Made by a program: the position numbers and the translations under genes. DNA of 59,470 nt. Source: an uncultured Collinsella sp. (GTDB taxonomy: Bacteria; Actinomycetota; Coriobacteriia; Coriobacteriales; Coriobacteriaceae). Below the pieces are notes generated by a model. That model had not been told where the DNA came from. It ran no database searches and saw only the letters and a list, made by a program, of their open reading frames with translations. This document shows, piece after piece, positions 9,062 to 17,815 of this stretch. Position 1 is the first letter of the stretch, and each line of letters begins with the position of its first letter. Where the stretch lies: contig CAAFGG010000036.1 of the NCBI GenBank assembly GCA_900762325.1, positions 1 to 59,470 of the forward strand. Direction: 5' to 3'.

Positions 9062-9081
9062 CGGAGTTAATAAACCAAGCG

Positions 9082-9111
9082 AAGGGGGCGGCCCAGGCGG
9101 GTCGCCCCCTT
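9082..9111. terminator. Bidirectional terminator
   Basis: A 13-bp stem with one wobble (9082-9094 with about 9099-9111) rich in G/C and flanked by A and T runs. It lies between convergent genes. Confidence 0.8.
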
Positions 9112-9139
9112 TCTTGTCCCAAAAATCTACTGAGGTTGG

Positions 9140-10576
9140 TTAGCGGCGTTCGAGGACCGCTACGGTTTCGGTGTGGTCGGTGTGAGGGAACATGTCGACG
9201 GGCGTGATCTTGAGCAGGCAATAGCCTCCGTCGAGGAGCTGATGCAGGTCGCGCTCTTGAGTTACGGGGTTGCAGCTGATATAGGTGATGCGGCGCGGCT
9301 TAAGCGCGCAGGCAGCTTCGAGGAACTCGGGGGTAGAGCCGGCGCGCGGCGGATCGATGGAAAGGACATCGACCCGCTCGTTGTTATCGGCGGCATCCAG
9401 GATGCAATCGGTGGCGTCGTCGGCCATAAACCAGGCGCTGCGGGTGAGGCCGTTGAGCTCGGCATTGCGACGTGCGTCGGCAATGCCCGCCGGGTTGCGC
9501 TCCACGCCGAGCAGCATAATGCCGATGCCCTTTTTCTGGGCATCTTTAACTGCGCAAAGACCGATGGTACCGCTGCCACAGTAGGCATCCATGAGCACAT
9601 CGCCCTGGTGCAAATCCATGCCGTCGATAGCGAGCTGATAGAGCAGCTCGGTCTGTTGCGGGTTGGTCTGGTAGAACGCGGTGGGGGAGATATCGAACTC
9701 GCAGCCGAGTAGCTGGTCGCGCATGCACTTGGCGCCATACACGATGCGGGTTTCCTCGCCGAGGATGGCGTTGCCGGGGCGTCCGTTGATGTTTTGGGCG
9801 ACGGTGACGATGCGCGGATCGAGTGCGGCGACGGCCTCAAAGAATTCCTGCGCATGCGGTAAGTCACGCTGGGCGGTCACGAGCGTAACCATGACCTGGT
9901 CGGTACGCCAACCGCAGCGGATGACGGCATAGCGAAGCAAACCAAGATGCTTGTCCTCGTTAAAGGCGGGAATATGCAACCGCTCAGCTTCGCGTGCGAT
10001 GCCGTTGAGAATCTGACGAGCGCCCGACGCCTCGACGGGGCATTCGGGTACGGCAACGATCTTGTGCGTGCCGCGCTCAAAGAAACCGCAACGGACAGCG
10101 CCCTCCTTACCGGGAGCAAAGGGAGTGGCAGCCTTATGACGAAAGCCACGCGGCGCGGGATATTTACCCGGGTCGCCCAGGGTGACGCCCATACCACGAA
10201 TGGGGTCGACGCTAATACCCTCACGCTCGCAAAGAGCAGCAAAAAGCTCCTCCATAGCAGCCTGCTTGGCGGCGAGCTGCTTCTTATAAGGACGATTGAG
10301 CGCCGTACACCCACCGCAAGCTTTCATGATCGAACAGGGAGACTTGGGGTCCACAGCCTTACGCGCAGACGAAACCCGATCTTTATGCGAGCGCTTGGAG
10401 CGAGTCTGAGATGCCTTATCCTCGTTCCGACGAGAGCCGGGACGCTTGGCCTTAGCCGACTTGCTTTTTGCAGCTTTAGAAGACTTGGATTTCGTAGAAG
10501 ATTTCTCCTCCTTCGACCCCTCAGCCGCCTCCACCAAAGCACGACGAGCCCTACGCTCCGCACGAGATTCTGCCAT
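9140..10576 (-). CDS. Iron-sulfur RNA (uracil-5-)-methyltransferase, RlmD/TrmA family
   Basis: This SAM-dependent m5U methyltransferase of 478 residues probably acts on rRNA (RlmD/RlmCD type). Cys81, Cys87 and Cys90 in CSIMKACGGC, plus VPECP further on, are the expected 4Fe-4S ligands. The Rossmann motif is DAYCGSGTIGL. DPPRAG and the catalytic YISCNPVTQERDL are intact. The first ~75 residues form an unusual Lys/Ser/Arg-rich extension in place of a TRAM domain, plausibly for RNA contact (inference). I chose the ATG at 10576, with GTGGGG 6 bases upstream, over the in-frame GTG at 10588 that forms part of that site. Confidence 0.88.
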   Translation of the reverse strand: MAESRAERRARRALVEAAEGSKEEKSSTKSKSSKAAKSKSAKAKRPGSRRNEDKASQTRSKRSHKDRVSSARKAVDPKSPCSIMKACGGCTALNRPYKKQLAAKQAAMEELFAALCEREGISVDPIRGMGVTLGDPGKYPAPRGFRHKAATPFAPGKEGAVRCGFFERGTHKIVAVPECPVEASGARQILNGIAREAERLHIPAFNEDKHLGLLRYAVIRCGWRTDQVMVTLVTAQRDLPHAQEFFEAVAALDPRIVTVAQNINGRPGNAILGEETRIVYGAKCMRDQLLGCEFDISPTAFYQTNPQQTELLYQLAIDGMDLHQGDVLMDAYCGSGTIGLCAVKDAQKKGIGIMLLGVERNPAGIADARRNAELNGLTRSAWFMADDATDCILDAADNNERVDVLSIDPPRAGSTPEFLEAACALKPRRITYISCNPVTQERDLHQLLDGGYCLLKITPVDMFPHTDHTETVAVLERR

Positions 10577-10684
10577 CGATAACCCCACTAATTTATAAAT
10601 TTAAAGCTACAAGCATTGTACCGTGCCAGGCCAACAGACGATATGCAAGCGGTTTATTGGTGTCAGTGATAAGTCCAACGACGG

Positions 10685-10823
10685 TTGCCCGCCGCGCGAG
10701 GGGTGCGGGGGTTAAGTTTATCGCGAGTTCCGCACGAACAGGAGGCCACTTAATGTGGCCTCCGTCGTGAGCAGGACTGTAGAGCAGGAAACTTAACCCC
10801 CGCACCCCTCGCGCGGCGGGCAA
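10685..10823. repeat. Large nested inverted repeat (cruciform-like)
   Basis: This element occupies most of the 339-base gap between the methyltransferase and the amino-acid transporter. The outer arms are a perfect 35-bp inverted repeat (10685-10719 with 10789-10823). Between them sits a second hairpin: 9 bp (10741-10749 with 10755-10763), extended by CACGA/TCGTG at 10733-10737 and 10765-10769. The rest of the gap holds only the downstream promoter. No open reading frame of interest is present inside. Confidence 0.8.
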
Positions 10824-10830
10824 ACTCATC

Positions 10831-10859
10831 TTGTGCTCTATCACGCTAAAGTGTATGAT
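10831..10859 (+). promoter_or_regulatory. Promoter of the amino-acid ABC transporter operon
   Basis: TTGTGC (10831-10836) and TATGAT (10854-10859) are separated by 17 bases, a good sigma-70 match. The predicted start of transcription is near 10866. The half-site TAAAGTG lies within the spacer (10847-10853) and recurs in the palindrome at 10891. Confidence 0.6.
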
Positions 10860-10877
10860 TCTGAACGTTACATGACT

Positions 10878-10897
10878 CACTTTACTTAACTAAAGTG
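10878..10897 (+). promoter_or_regulatory. Palindromic operator CACTTTA-N6-TAAAGTG
   Basis: A perfect 7-base inverted repeat with a 6-base centre lies just downstream of the predicted transcription start and upstream of the ribosome site. A near copy of its core (14 of 16 bases) lies upstream of ilvE at 41544, so a common regulator is likely. Confidence 0.55.
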
Positions 10898-10915
10898 CCA
10901 TCAAGGGGGAATACC

Positions 10916-11776
10916 ATGAATACCGATATGTCTCGTCGTCAGTTTGTTGGTCTAGCCGGCTCGCTCGCCACGGTGCTTGGCCTTGGTCTTGTCGGTTGCG
11001 GCGGTGGTGCCGGCAAGGGCTCCGCTGCTGGCTCTGCCGCGGCCAAGGATGTGAAGGGCGCTGCGGAGTCCAAGAAGCTCGTGGTGGGCTTTGATAAGTC
11101 CTATCCTCCGTACGGCTTTGTGGGCGACGATGGCGAGTACACCGGCTTTGATCTCGATCTGGCCAAGGCTGTTGCCGATAAGCAGGGCTGGGAGGTCAAA
11201 TACGAGGCCATCGACTGGGATGCCAAGGATACGCTGCTTAACTCGGGCGCCATCAACTGCATCTGGAACGGCTTTACCATGGAGGGCCGCGAGGACGACT
11301 ACACGTTCTCCGAGCCGTACATGCTCAACGAGCAGGTGCTGGTGGTAAAGAAGGATGCAGGCATCAAGAGCTGGGACGATCTTGCCGGCAAGACCGTGAT
11401 TACCCAGACCGATTCCGCTGCGCAGGATGTGCTTGAGGGTGACCAGAAGGATCTGGCGGCGACGTTTGCCACGCTCGACACCATCGGTGAGTACAACACG
11501 GCGTTTATGCAGCTCGAGAGCGGCGCGGTCGATGCCGTGGCGTGCGATCTTTCGATTGCCCAGTATCAGCTTGCCGCCAAGCCCGATGCCTATACGCAGC
11601 TTGATGAGCCGCTGTCCAGCGAGCACTACGCCGTTGGCTTTAAGAAGGGCGACACCAAGTCGGCCGATGCTGTAGCCGAGTCGCTCAAGGCGCTCTACGA
11701 GGACGGCACGGTCAAGGACCTCTGCGATAAATATTCAAGCTATGGTTTGTCTTTCGATAATTGGGTGCTCAAGTAA
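10916..11776 (+). CDS. Amino-acid ABC transporter substrate-binding lipoprotein
   Basis: This 286-residue family 3 solute-binding protein captures a polar amino acid outside the cell. SRRQFVG near the N-terminus is a twin-arginine motif, followed by a hydrophobic stretch and lipobox LVGCG with lipidated Cys28. Mature-protein hallmarks are VVGFDKSYPPYGFVGDDGEYTGFDLDLAKAVA and LNSGAINCIWNGFTMEGRED. The start at 10916 has AAGGGGGA upstream. The stop overlaps the permease start (TAATG). The exact ligand is not readable, but the operator shared with ilvE points to amino-acid control. Confidence 0.93.
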   Translation: MNTDMSRRQFVGLAGSLATVLGLGLVGCGGGAGKGSAAGSAAAKDVKGAAESKKLVVGFDKSYPPYGFVGDDGEYTGFDLDLAKAVADKQGWEVKYEAIDWDAKDTLLNSGAINCIWNGFTMEGREDDYTFSEPYMLNEQVLVVKKDAGIKSWDDLAGKTVITQTDSAAQDVLEGDQKDLAATFATLDTIGEYNTAFMQLESGAVDAVACDLSIAQYQLAAKPDAYTQLDEPLSSEHYAVGFKKGDTKSADAVAESLKALYEDGTVKDLCDKYSSYGLSFDNWVLK

Positions 11777-12429
11777 TGTCTATTCAGGTCATGATGCAGA
11801 TGCTTGGCCAGGGATTCTTGGTCAGTTTGCAGCTGTTTGTACTGACGCTGCTCGGGTCGATTCCGCTGGGAATCCCCGTGGCGTTTATGCGCATGAGCAA
11901 AATCGTGCCGCTTCGCTGGATTGCGCGCATCTACATTTCGGTCATGCGCGGTACGCCGCTCATGCTGCAGATGTTTGCCATCTACTTTGCCCCGTACTAC
12001 GTGTTTGGCATTTCGCTCACGCCCGATTCCAAGTGGACGGCGTGCGTCGTGGCGTTCATCATCAACTACGCCGGTTACTTTGCCGAGATCTATCGCTCGG
12101 GCCTGCAGTCCATTCCGCGTGGTCAATACGAGGCAGCCGAGGTGCTGGGCTACTCGCGCGTGCAGACGTTTCTGTATATCGTGATGCCGCAGGTCGCCAA
12201 GCGTATTCTGCCGGCGATGGGCAACGAGATCATCACGCTGGTCAAGGACACGTCGCTGGCGTTTGCCATTGGCGTGGGTGAGATGTTCTCGACGGCCAAG
12301 GCGCTGGTCGCCTCGCAGGTGAGCATGGTGCCGTTTGCGATCGCGGCGCTGATCTACTGGATTTTTAACTTTGTGGTCGAGATGCTGCTGGGCGCCGCCG
12401 AAAAGAAGCTGGACTATTATCATGACTAA
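11776..12429 (+). CDS. Amino-acid ABC transporter permease
   Basis: This 217-residue HisM/GlnP-type membrane permease has about five hydrophobic segments. It carries the EAA-loop region GQYEAAEVLGYSRVQTFLYI, which contacts the ATPase, and the family motif MRGTPLMLQ. The start overlaps the binding-protein stop, and the end overlaps the ATPase start at 12422, so the three genes are translationally coupled. Confidence 0.93.
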   Translation: MSIQVMMQMLGQGFLVSLQLFVLTLLGSIPLGIPVAFMRMSKIVPLRWIARIYISVMRGTPLMLQMFAIYFAPYYVFGISLTPDSKWTACVVAFIINYAGYFAEIYRSGLQSIPRGQYEAAEVLGYSRVQTFLYIVMPQVAKRILPAMGNEIITLVKDTSLAFAIGVGEMFSTAKALVASQVSMVPFAIAALIYWIFNFVVEMLLGAAEKKLDYYHD

Positions 12430-13186
12430 CTCAGTGATGAAAATCGAAAGCGCGCGCAAGGCGTTTGGCGGCAATGAGGTGCTCAAGGATATTTCGCTCG
12501 AGGTCAAGCGTGGCGAGGTCGTGGCGATTATCGGGCCTTCGGGTGGCGGCAAGTCCACGCTGCTGCGGTGTGCCACGCTGCTCGAGACACTCGACGGAGG
12601 CTCGCTCTCGTTTGGTGACCTTGCCGTTGCGACGGATGCGGGTTCGGGCGCGGTCTATGCGAAGGGCGATGTGCCCAAGCGGGCACGCTCGCGATTCGGC
12701 TTGGTGTTCCAAAATTACAACCTGTTCCCGCACTATACCGTGATGAAAAACATCATCGACGCGCCGATCCGCGTGCTTAAGCGCCCGCGCGAGCAGGCGG
12801 AAGCTCGTGCGCGCGAGTTGATCGCGCAGATGGGGCTTACGGGCAACGAGAACAAGGTTCCGTGTGAGCTTTCGGGCGGTCAGCAACAGCGCGTGAGTAT
12901 TGCCCGCGCCCTGGCGCTCGATCCGGAAATCTTATTCTTTGACGAGCCAACCTCGGCACTCGATCCCGAGCTGACGGCCGAGGTGCTGCATGTCATTAAA
13001 GACCTTGCCGCGCAGAATATGACGATGGTGATCGTGACCCACGCGATGCAGTTTGCGCGCGATGTTGCCGACCGCGTGGTCTTTATGGATGGCGGCCGCA
13101 TTGTCGAGGAGGGTCCTGCCGAGCAGGTCATCGACCATCCGCGTGAGCAGCGCACCCGTGAGTTCTTGAGCCGTATCGAGGGATAG
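12422..13186 (+). CDS. Amino-acid ABC transporter ATP-binding protein
   Basis: This 254-residue GlnQ/HisP-type ATPase energises the importer. Walker A GPSGGGKST is at residues 38-46, the signature LSGGQQQR in the middle, and Walker B ILFFDEPTSALDPE follows. A 14-residue insert around TDAGSGAVYAKGD (residues ~70-85) lies between Walker A and the Q-loop, as in several Coriobacteria-like members. The start at 12422 overlaps the permease end; an ATG five codons later is also possible. Confidence 0.93.
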   Translation: MTNSVMKIESARKAFGGNEVLKDISLEVKRGEVVAIIGPSGGGKSTLLRCATLLETLDGGSLSFGDLAVATDAGSGAVYAKGDVPKRARSRFGLVFQNYNLFPHYTVMKNIIDAPIRVLKRPREQAEARARELIAQMGLTGNENKVPCELSGGQQQRVSIARALALDPEILFFDEPTSALDPELTAEVLHVIKDLAAQNMTMVIVTHAMQFARDVADRVVFMDGGRIVEEGPAEQVIDHPREQRTREFLSRIEG

Positions 13187-13219
13187 GCTCAGGTATTTAC
13201 TCAACTATTAATTGAGGCG

Positions 13220-13260
13220 AAGCCGTCGCAGGTCTTACGGTCTGTGGCGGCTTTTTGTTT
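13220..13260 (+). terminator. Terminator of the amino-acid ABC operon
   Basis: A 12-bp stem with two wobble pairs (13220-13231 with 13242-13253) is followed by a T-rich tail. It lies about 35 bases after the ATPase stop. Confidence 0.75.
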
Positions 13261-13496
13261 GCATCGACGGGGTTCAATAATCGCCTCACAAGCTTGTCTC
13301 TTCCTCTCGCCGCCTGTATTCATACGTGCGCCGAAAGGTATGCATGGACGGCCGCCCGTGAGGGTAGGGTGGTGGCATAGGACATTTGGAGGGTGAGTCG
13401 GCTCGGTTGCCGACCATGCTGCTCCCGGGATGGCACCGACCGCGAACTCTCCCCGTTGGCGTCGCGCATTGCGCGCGGCCCTGCAAGGAGGTCATC
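13261..13496 (+). other. Long gene-free leader before the EF-G-like gene
   Basis: About 235 bases without a credible gene lie between the terminator and the EF-G-like start. A GTCGGC/GCCGAC hairpin at about 13397-13414 and the GC-rich tract that follows suggest RNA structure. A stretch around 13428-13444 faintly resembles the T-box GGTGGCACCGCG word but is interrupted by extra bases. AAGGAGG at 13484-13490 is the ribosome site for the next gene. Confidence 0.35.
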
Positions 13497-15572
13497 ATGG
13501 GTGCTCCCAAGACCGGTAACGTAAGGAACGTGGTGCTCGTAGGCCAAGGCGGGGTGGGCAAGACTTCACTCGCCGAGGCCATGCTCCACCTTTCTGGCAA
13601 GACCGCCCGCCTGGGCGGCCACGACGGCACCAAGCCCACGCTCGACTATGACCCCGAAGAGGTCAAGCGTGCATTTTCCATCTCGACGACCATTGCACCG
13701 ATCGACTGGAAGGGCGCGCGCATCAATGTGCTCGATGCCCCGTGTTACCCCGATTTTATCGGCGACGCCTTTGCCGCGATGAGCGTCTGCGAGACGGCCC
13801 TGTTTGTGGTCGACGCCGAGGCCGGCCCGCAGCCTACGACGGTTAAGCTCTGGTATGCCGCCGAGGACCTGCGCTTGGCGCGTGCGGTGTTCGTAAACCG
13901 CCTGTCGCGCTCCGAGGCCAGCTTTGCGACCACGATGGACCTGCTGCAGGAGCGCTTTGGCACGCGACTGGGCGCCGTGACCCTTCCCTGGGGCGAGGGC
14001 GAGGACTTTGATGGCATCATCGACCTGGTGCGCATGAAGGCGCGCCATTGCAACGGCGCCGAAGCCGTTGAGTCGGAGATTCCCGAGGAGTATCGTGCCC
14101 AGGCCGAGGAGGCCCATGACCATCTGTGCGAGCTGGTGGCCGAGGCTGACGACGAACTGATGATGAAGTACTTGGAAGGCGAGGAGACGCTGACGCAGGA
14201 GGAGCTTGAGGGCTTGCTGTCGAAGGCGATTGCCGAGCGCATCTTTGTGCCGGTCTTTGCGGGCGATTGCATTAAGGAGCAGGGCGTCAACTCGCTGATG
14301 GACGACATCGCCACGTACTTCCCGGCGCCGACGGACTACGGCGAGATGCCGCTCATCGACGGTGATTCGCTCAAGATTTCGAGCGACGATGACCGTCCGG
14401 TGGCGTTTGTGTTTAAGACGCTGGCCGATCCGCAGCAGGGTCGCATCAGCTTTATCAAGGTGCTGACGGGTACGCTTGAGCCGGGTCTTGAGCTGATCAA
14501 CGCGCGTACCCGCAAGAGCGATCGTCTGGCCCACCTGTATGTGATGTGCGGCCGCGACATGACCGAGGTCGGTCACGCCTATGCCGGCGACATCATCGTG
14601 GCGCCCAAGCTGGCGGCCGAGACGGGCGATACGCTCTCCATTACCGGTAAGGTCGAGGCTGCGGCGTTTAAGTTCCCCAACTCGCAGTACCGCATTGCCA
14701 TCGAGGCCGAGAACCGTGGCGACGAAGAGAAGCTCTATACGTTTATCGAGAAGGCGTGCAAGGCTGATCCGACCATGAGCATCGATCGTGACGAGGAGAC
14801 GGGCCAGACTATCATCTCCGCCGTTGGTGAGGCGCAGGTTTCGGTGCTGCTCAACCGTTTGGAGGATCGCACCAAGGTCGTGGCCAAGAGCGTGCCGATC
14901 CGCATTCCGTATCGCGAGACCATCCGCCGCACGGCGAGCGCCCAGGGTCGCCACAAGAAGCAGACCGGTGGCGCCGGTCAGTACGGCGACTGCTGGCTGC
15001 GCGTGGAGCCGCTTATTGGGCCCGACGGCACGAGCGACGGCTACGAGTTTGTGGATGAGGTCGTGGGCGGCCGCATTCCGCGCTCGCTGATCCCCGCCGT
15101 GGACAAGGGTGTCCAGGAGACCATGAAGGACGGCATCATTGCCGGCTACCCGCTCACGGGCATTCGCGTGGCTGTGTACGACGGCTCGTATCACAGCGTC
15201 GACTCCAACGAGATGGCGTTCCGCGCGGCGGCTCGCATCGGCCTGCGCAAGGCATGCGCCGATGCCGACCCGGTGGTGCTGGAGCCCATCGAGGAAATCA
15301 CGGTGACTATTCCCGAGAGCTACGCCGGCGCCGTGATGGGTGACATCTCGGCATCGCGCGGTCGCGTGACGGGCATGGAGACCGATGAACGCGGCGACAC
15401 CGTGGTCATCGCCCAGGCACCTCTCGCCGAGCTGACGGATTACTCGACGCGCCTGCGCTCTATCACGCGCGGCACGGGTGACTTTACCATGAAGCCCGCA
15501 GGCTATGAGCAGGTGCCTTATGACGTTCAGGCCAAGCTGGTCGAGCGCTATGAGGAGGGCCGCGCCAAGTAG
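13497..15572 (+). CDS. EF-G-like translation GTPase with altered G motifs
   Basis: This 691-residue protein is colinear with elongation factor G: P-loop GQGGVGKT (16-23), domain II (VFKTLADPQQGRISF), domain IV (RHKKQTGGAGQYGDCWLRVEP) and domain V (GDISASRGRVTGME). The other GTPase motifs differ from canonical EF-G: G3 reads DAPCYPDF rather than DTPGHVDF, and G4 reads NRLS instead of NKxD. This places it with the EF-G-II/FusA2-like paralogues, whose role is not established, rather than the essential FusA. The start at 13497 has AAGGAGG 6 bases upstream; the longer frame from 13386 lacks a ribosome site. Confidence 0.85.
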   Translation: MGAPKTGNVRNVVLVGQGGVGKTSLAEAMLHLSGKTARLGGHDGTKPTLDYDPEEVKRAFSISTTIAPIDWKGARINVLDAPCYPDFIGDAFAAMSVCETALFVVDAEAGPQPTTVKLWYAAEDLRLARAVFVNRLSRSEASFATTMDLLQERFGTRLGAVTLPWGEGEDFDGIIDLVRMKARHCNGAEAVESEIPEEYRAQAEEAHDHLCELVAEADDELMMKYLEGEETLTQEELEGLLSKAIAERIFVPVFAGDCIKEQGVNSLMDDIATYFPAPTDYGEMPLIDGDSLKISSDDDRPVAFVFKTLADPQQGRISFIKVLTGTLEPGLELINARTRKSDRLAHLYVMCGRDMTEVGHAYAGDIIVAPKLAAETGDTLSITGKVEAAAFKFPNSQYRIAIEAENRGDEEKLYTFIEKACKADPTMSIDRDEETGQTIISAVGEAQVSVLLNRLEDRTKVVAKSVPIRIPYRETIRRTASAQGRHKKQTGGAGQYGDCWLRVEPLIGPDGTSDGYEFVDEVVGGRIPRSLIPAVDKGVQETMKDGIIAGYPLTGIRVAVYDGSYHSVDSNEMAFRAAARIGLRKACADADPVVLEPIEEITVTIPESYAGAVMGDISASRGRVTGMETDERGDTVVIAQAPLAELTDYSTRLRSITRGTGDFTMKPAGYEQVPYDVQAKLVERYEEGRAK

Positions 15573-15605
15573 CGTGTGGCGTTGCCTGCAATGTGGACGC
15601 TGACG

Positions 15606-15642
15606 AAAAGGCCGCCCTGGGTAATCCAGGGCGGCCTTTTTT
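15606..15642. terminator. Bidirectional terminator
   Basis: A perfect 15-bp stem (15606-15620 with 15626-15640) with a 5-base loop has A-runs and T-runs on the two sides. It separates the convergent EF-G-like and nuclease genes. Confidence 0.9.
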
Positions 15643-15701
15643 GATCCCATGGGGACGGAGGAAAACGAATCATTTTTGGGTTACGGGCGGTGCGGTCGGC
15701 A

Positions 15702-16685
15702 CTAGTCTCCGGATGCCTGGTTGCGGCCGGTGGCGTAGTCGATCTGCACGTGCGGCTGCAGGTTGTAGCAGTACACGTGGAAGCAGAGGGTCTTGCCGTG
15801 GTCCTCGACCGATTGCGCCTCAAGGCGCACGCCGCGGCAGACAAGCTCCTCTTCGTTATACATGGGCGTGACGCGATAGAGCACGTGGTTGCCCGTATCG
15901 CGAATATAGTTGAGAATCTGCTCTTCAAACGGCAGCATACCCGTCTCGTTGAGATAACGCGTGCCGGTGAGGAGATTCTTGCGATTGGCGTTCTCGCCGC
16001 AGAGTGACCAGGCGATAAGGTGGCAGCGGTTGTAGAGGCTCTGGCCCGGAATAAAGTCGTAGCGCTGCTGGTGCCAACCGGCAGGATGGATACGCGAGAT
16101 ATCGCCGCGCTTGCATTGACCGAGTGACTCGGGGCCCACGCAGGCGAGCGCCTTGCGAGTGCGGCCCAGGCTGTCGAGCTTGGAGAATTTCTTAAAGCAG
16201 CCCTCTTCGGTGGCGCGATCGTATTCATCGAGTGTGAATGATGGCGTGCCGAGCGGGTGCATGCTGTCGGCGCGAAGGGCAACGTAGGGGTTGCCGGCGT
16301 AGTCGGGAATGCTGCTGAGGTATACGCCGCGGGCGCGGTCAAGATCGGGGTTTTCGACCTCGTCGATGGGGGCGGCGGCGCTGTCCGCGGAAGCGTCGTC
16401 ATCGGTGTCGGGTGCGGCGGAATCGGAGCCATCGCCAGAGTCCTGGCTGTTTTGAGGGTCCGGGGAGCTCGCCGTTCCCGATTCGAGCCGAGCGACCAGG
16501 TCTGCCTCGTCGTCGGTGCGGCTGGGACTCTCGTTTTGTTTTTCGGCCAGAGCCGCCGCCTGCTCATCGCTTTGCGGCGACAGTAACTTGGGCGCTCCGT
16601 CGAGCGATCCCGTAAACAGCGCAAACCCGAGCACCACGGCGGTGCCGATGGAAAGTACTTGCTTGTAGGCGGACTTGCGCGACAT
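15702..16685 (-). CDS. Membrane-anchored DNA/RNA non-specific endonuclease (EndA/NucA-like)
   Basis: This 327-residue protein has an uncleaved or cleavable N-terminal membrane segment (residues 8-27), then a disordered acidic linker rich in Ser/Asp/Ala (about 40-115). An extracytoplasmic beta-beta-alpha-metal nuclease domain covers 120-327. The catalytic motif NRCHLIAW (219-226) replaces the usual DRGH and keeps the general-base His222. NRKNLLTGTRYLNETGMLPFE (from 234) is the classic metal-site and downstream block of the DNA-entry-nuclease group. Likely roles are nutrient scavenging, eDNA breakdown or DNA uptake; no competence gene is in the window. CAGGAG precedes the start. Confidence 0.87.
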   Translation of the reverse strand: MSRKSAYKQVLSIGTAVVLGFALFTGSLDGAPKLLSPQSDEQAAALAEKQNESPSRTDDEADLVARLESGTASSPDPQNSQDSGDGSDSAAPDTDDDASADSAAAPIDEVENPDLDRARGVYLSSIPDYAGNPYVALRADSMHPLGTPSFTLDEYDRATEEGCFKKFSKLDSLGRTRKALACVGPESLGQCKRGDISRIHPAGWHQQRYDFIPGQSLYNRCHLIAWSLCGENANRKNLLTGTRYLNETGMLPFEEQILNYIRDTGNHVLYRVTPMYNEEELVCRGVRLEAQSVEDHGKTLCFHVYCYNLQPHVQIDYATGRNQASGD

Positions 16686-16804
16686 GGAGGCTCCTGGATG
16701 GACGGTTGGGAATCTACCAGTCTAGCAGGAGCCGGCAAGGGCCGTTCTGTCGAACAAATACTTAAGATTTGAGACAAACGCTACTGATTCATTTGTCCCG
16801 CGGT

Positions 16805-17815
16805 CTAGATCGAGGTGGAGTCGAGCCAGTTGAGCTTGCACTCGAGAATGCGCTGCTCGCCGGGTTCGCTGCTTCCGTCAAGTAGGGCGAGCAGCATCTC
16901 GGCTGCTTCGCGACCTTCTTGGTCGACGGGCTCGATGATGGTGGAGACGGTCGGTGTGGTGAGATTAGTCCAGTCTTCGCAGTTGAGTCCCAAAAGGCCG
17001 ATTTGCTGCGGAAGCAGATGGGCCATTGGCTGGAGGGCCTTGTAGACACGGGGAAGTGCCCACTGATTTTGCACGAAGATAAGGGTTCGCTTGGCGGGAT
17101 TGAACTTGAATTTAAAGTATTCAGTGAGCTCGTTGATTGACGGCTTGTTGTGATCGATGGGAATCGCTTTGTAGAGCTGCCCGTTCGCTGCCAGCGCCTC
17201 GGCATACCCCTGAAAACGCTCCATGCGGGTGCGCATTTCGGTCATGTTGGCGGCAATGGAAAAGAAATCTTCGTAGCCGGCGTCGAGGAGTGCCTGTGTG
17301 GCGTTGTACACGCCGTCGTAAAGGTTGGTTTTGATCCAGCTGGTACCTGGGCTATAGATGGCCGCATCGAAAAAGACGACCGGCTTGCCGGCGCGTCTAA
17401 TGCGGTCATGCACGGCTTTGAAGTTTGCCGTGGGCTGGATGATAAAGCCATCGACGCCCAGCGAGAGCATCTTGTCGACGTACATGAGCTCGGTCTCGGG
17501 GTTAAAGTTGCTCGTGCAAACGACCGTCTGGTAGCCCGCGGGGAGCATGACCTGCTCCATGCCATTGAGAACGAGCCCCGCCCATTTGTTGGTGTTATCC
17601 AAAATGATGATGGCAATGACGTGGGTTTGCTTGCCGGTGAGCGTCTGCGCTTGGGCGTTGGGAACGTATCCGAGTTCCTTAATGACGCGCGCGATTTTGT
17701 TCTGCGTCTTCTCGCTAAGCTTTTCTCGTTTGTCGTTGAGGTAATACGAGACGCTTGCCGTCGAGGTTCCCGCCTCTCGAGCGACGTCTGCGATCGTAAC
17801 GCGCTGTTTTGCCAC
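16805..17815 (-). CDS. LacI-family transcriptional regulator of the sugar PTS locus
   Basis: This 336-residue regulator has a LacI helix-turn-helix VTIADVAREAGTSTASVSYYL at the N-terminus, then the hinge helix region and a periplasmic-binding-protein-like effector domain (HVIAIIILDNTNKW, GVDGFIIQPT, FDAAIYSPGTSWIKTNLY). I start it at the GTG at 17815 because GAAGGAG lies 7 bases upstream; the ATG at 17851 has no such site. It is divergent from the PTS EIIBC gene across a 415-base region with repeated motifs, so it very likely controls that operon in response to its sugar phosphate. Confidence 0.88.
   Translation of the reverse strand: MAKQRVTIADVAREAGTSTASVSYYLNDKREKLSEKTQNKIARVIKELGYVPNAQAQTLTGKQTHVIAIIILDNTNKWAGLVLNGMEQVMLPAGYQTVVCTSNFNPETELMYVDKMLSLGVDGFIIQPTANFKAVHDRIRRAGKPVVFFDAAIYSPGTSWIKTNLYDGVYNATQALLDAGYEDFFSIAANMTEMRTRMERFQGYAEALAANGQLYKAIPIDHNKPSINELTEYFKFKFNPAKRTLIFVQNQWALPRVYKALQPMAHLLPQQIGLLGLNCEDWTNLTTPTVSTIIEPVDQEGREAAEMLLALLDGSSEPGEQRILECKLNWLDSTSI

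Noticed and set aside
13397..13450. T-box riboswitch in the leader of the EF-G-like gene
   Set aside because: The GGCACC...CCGCG words resemble the T-box core only loosely, with extra bases inserted. No specifier stem was found, and the downstream gene is not a typical T-box target.
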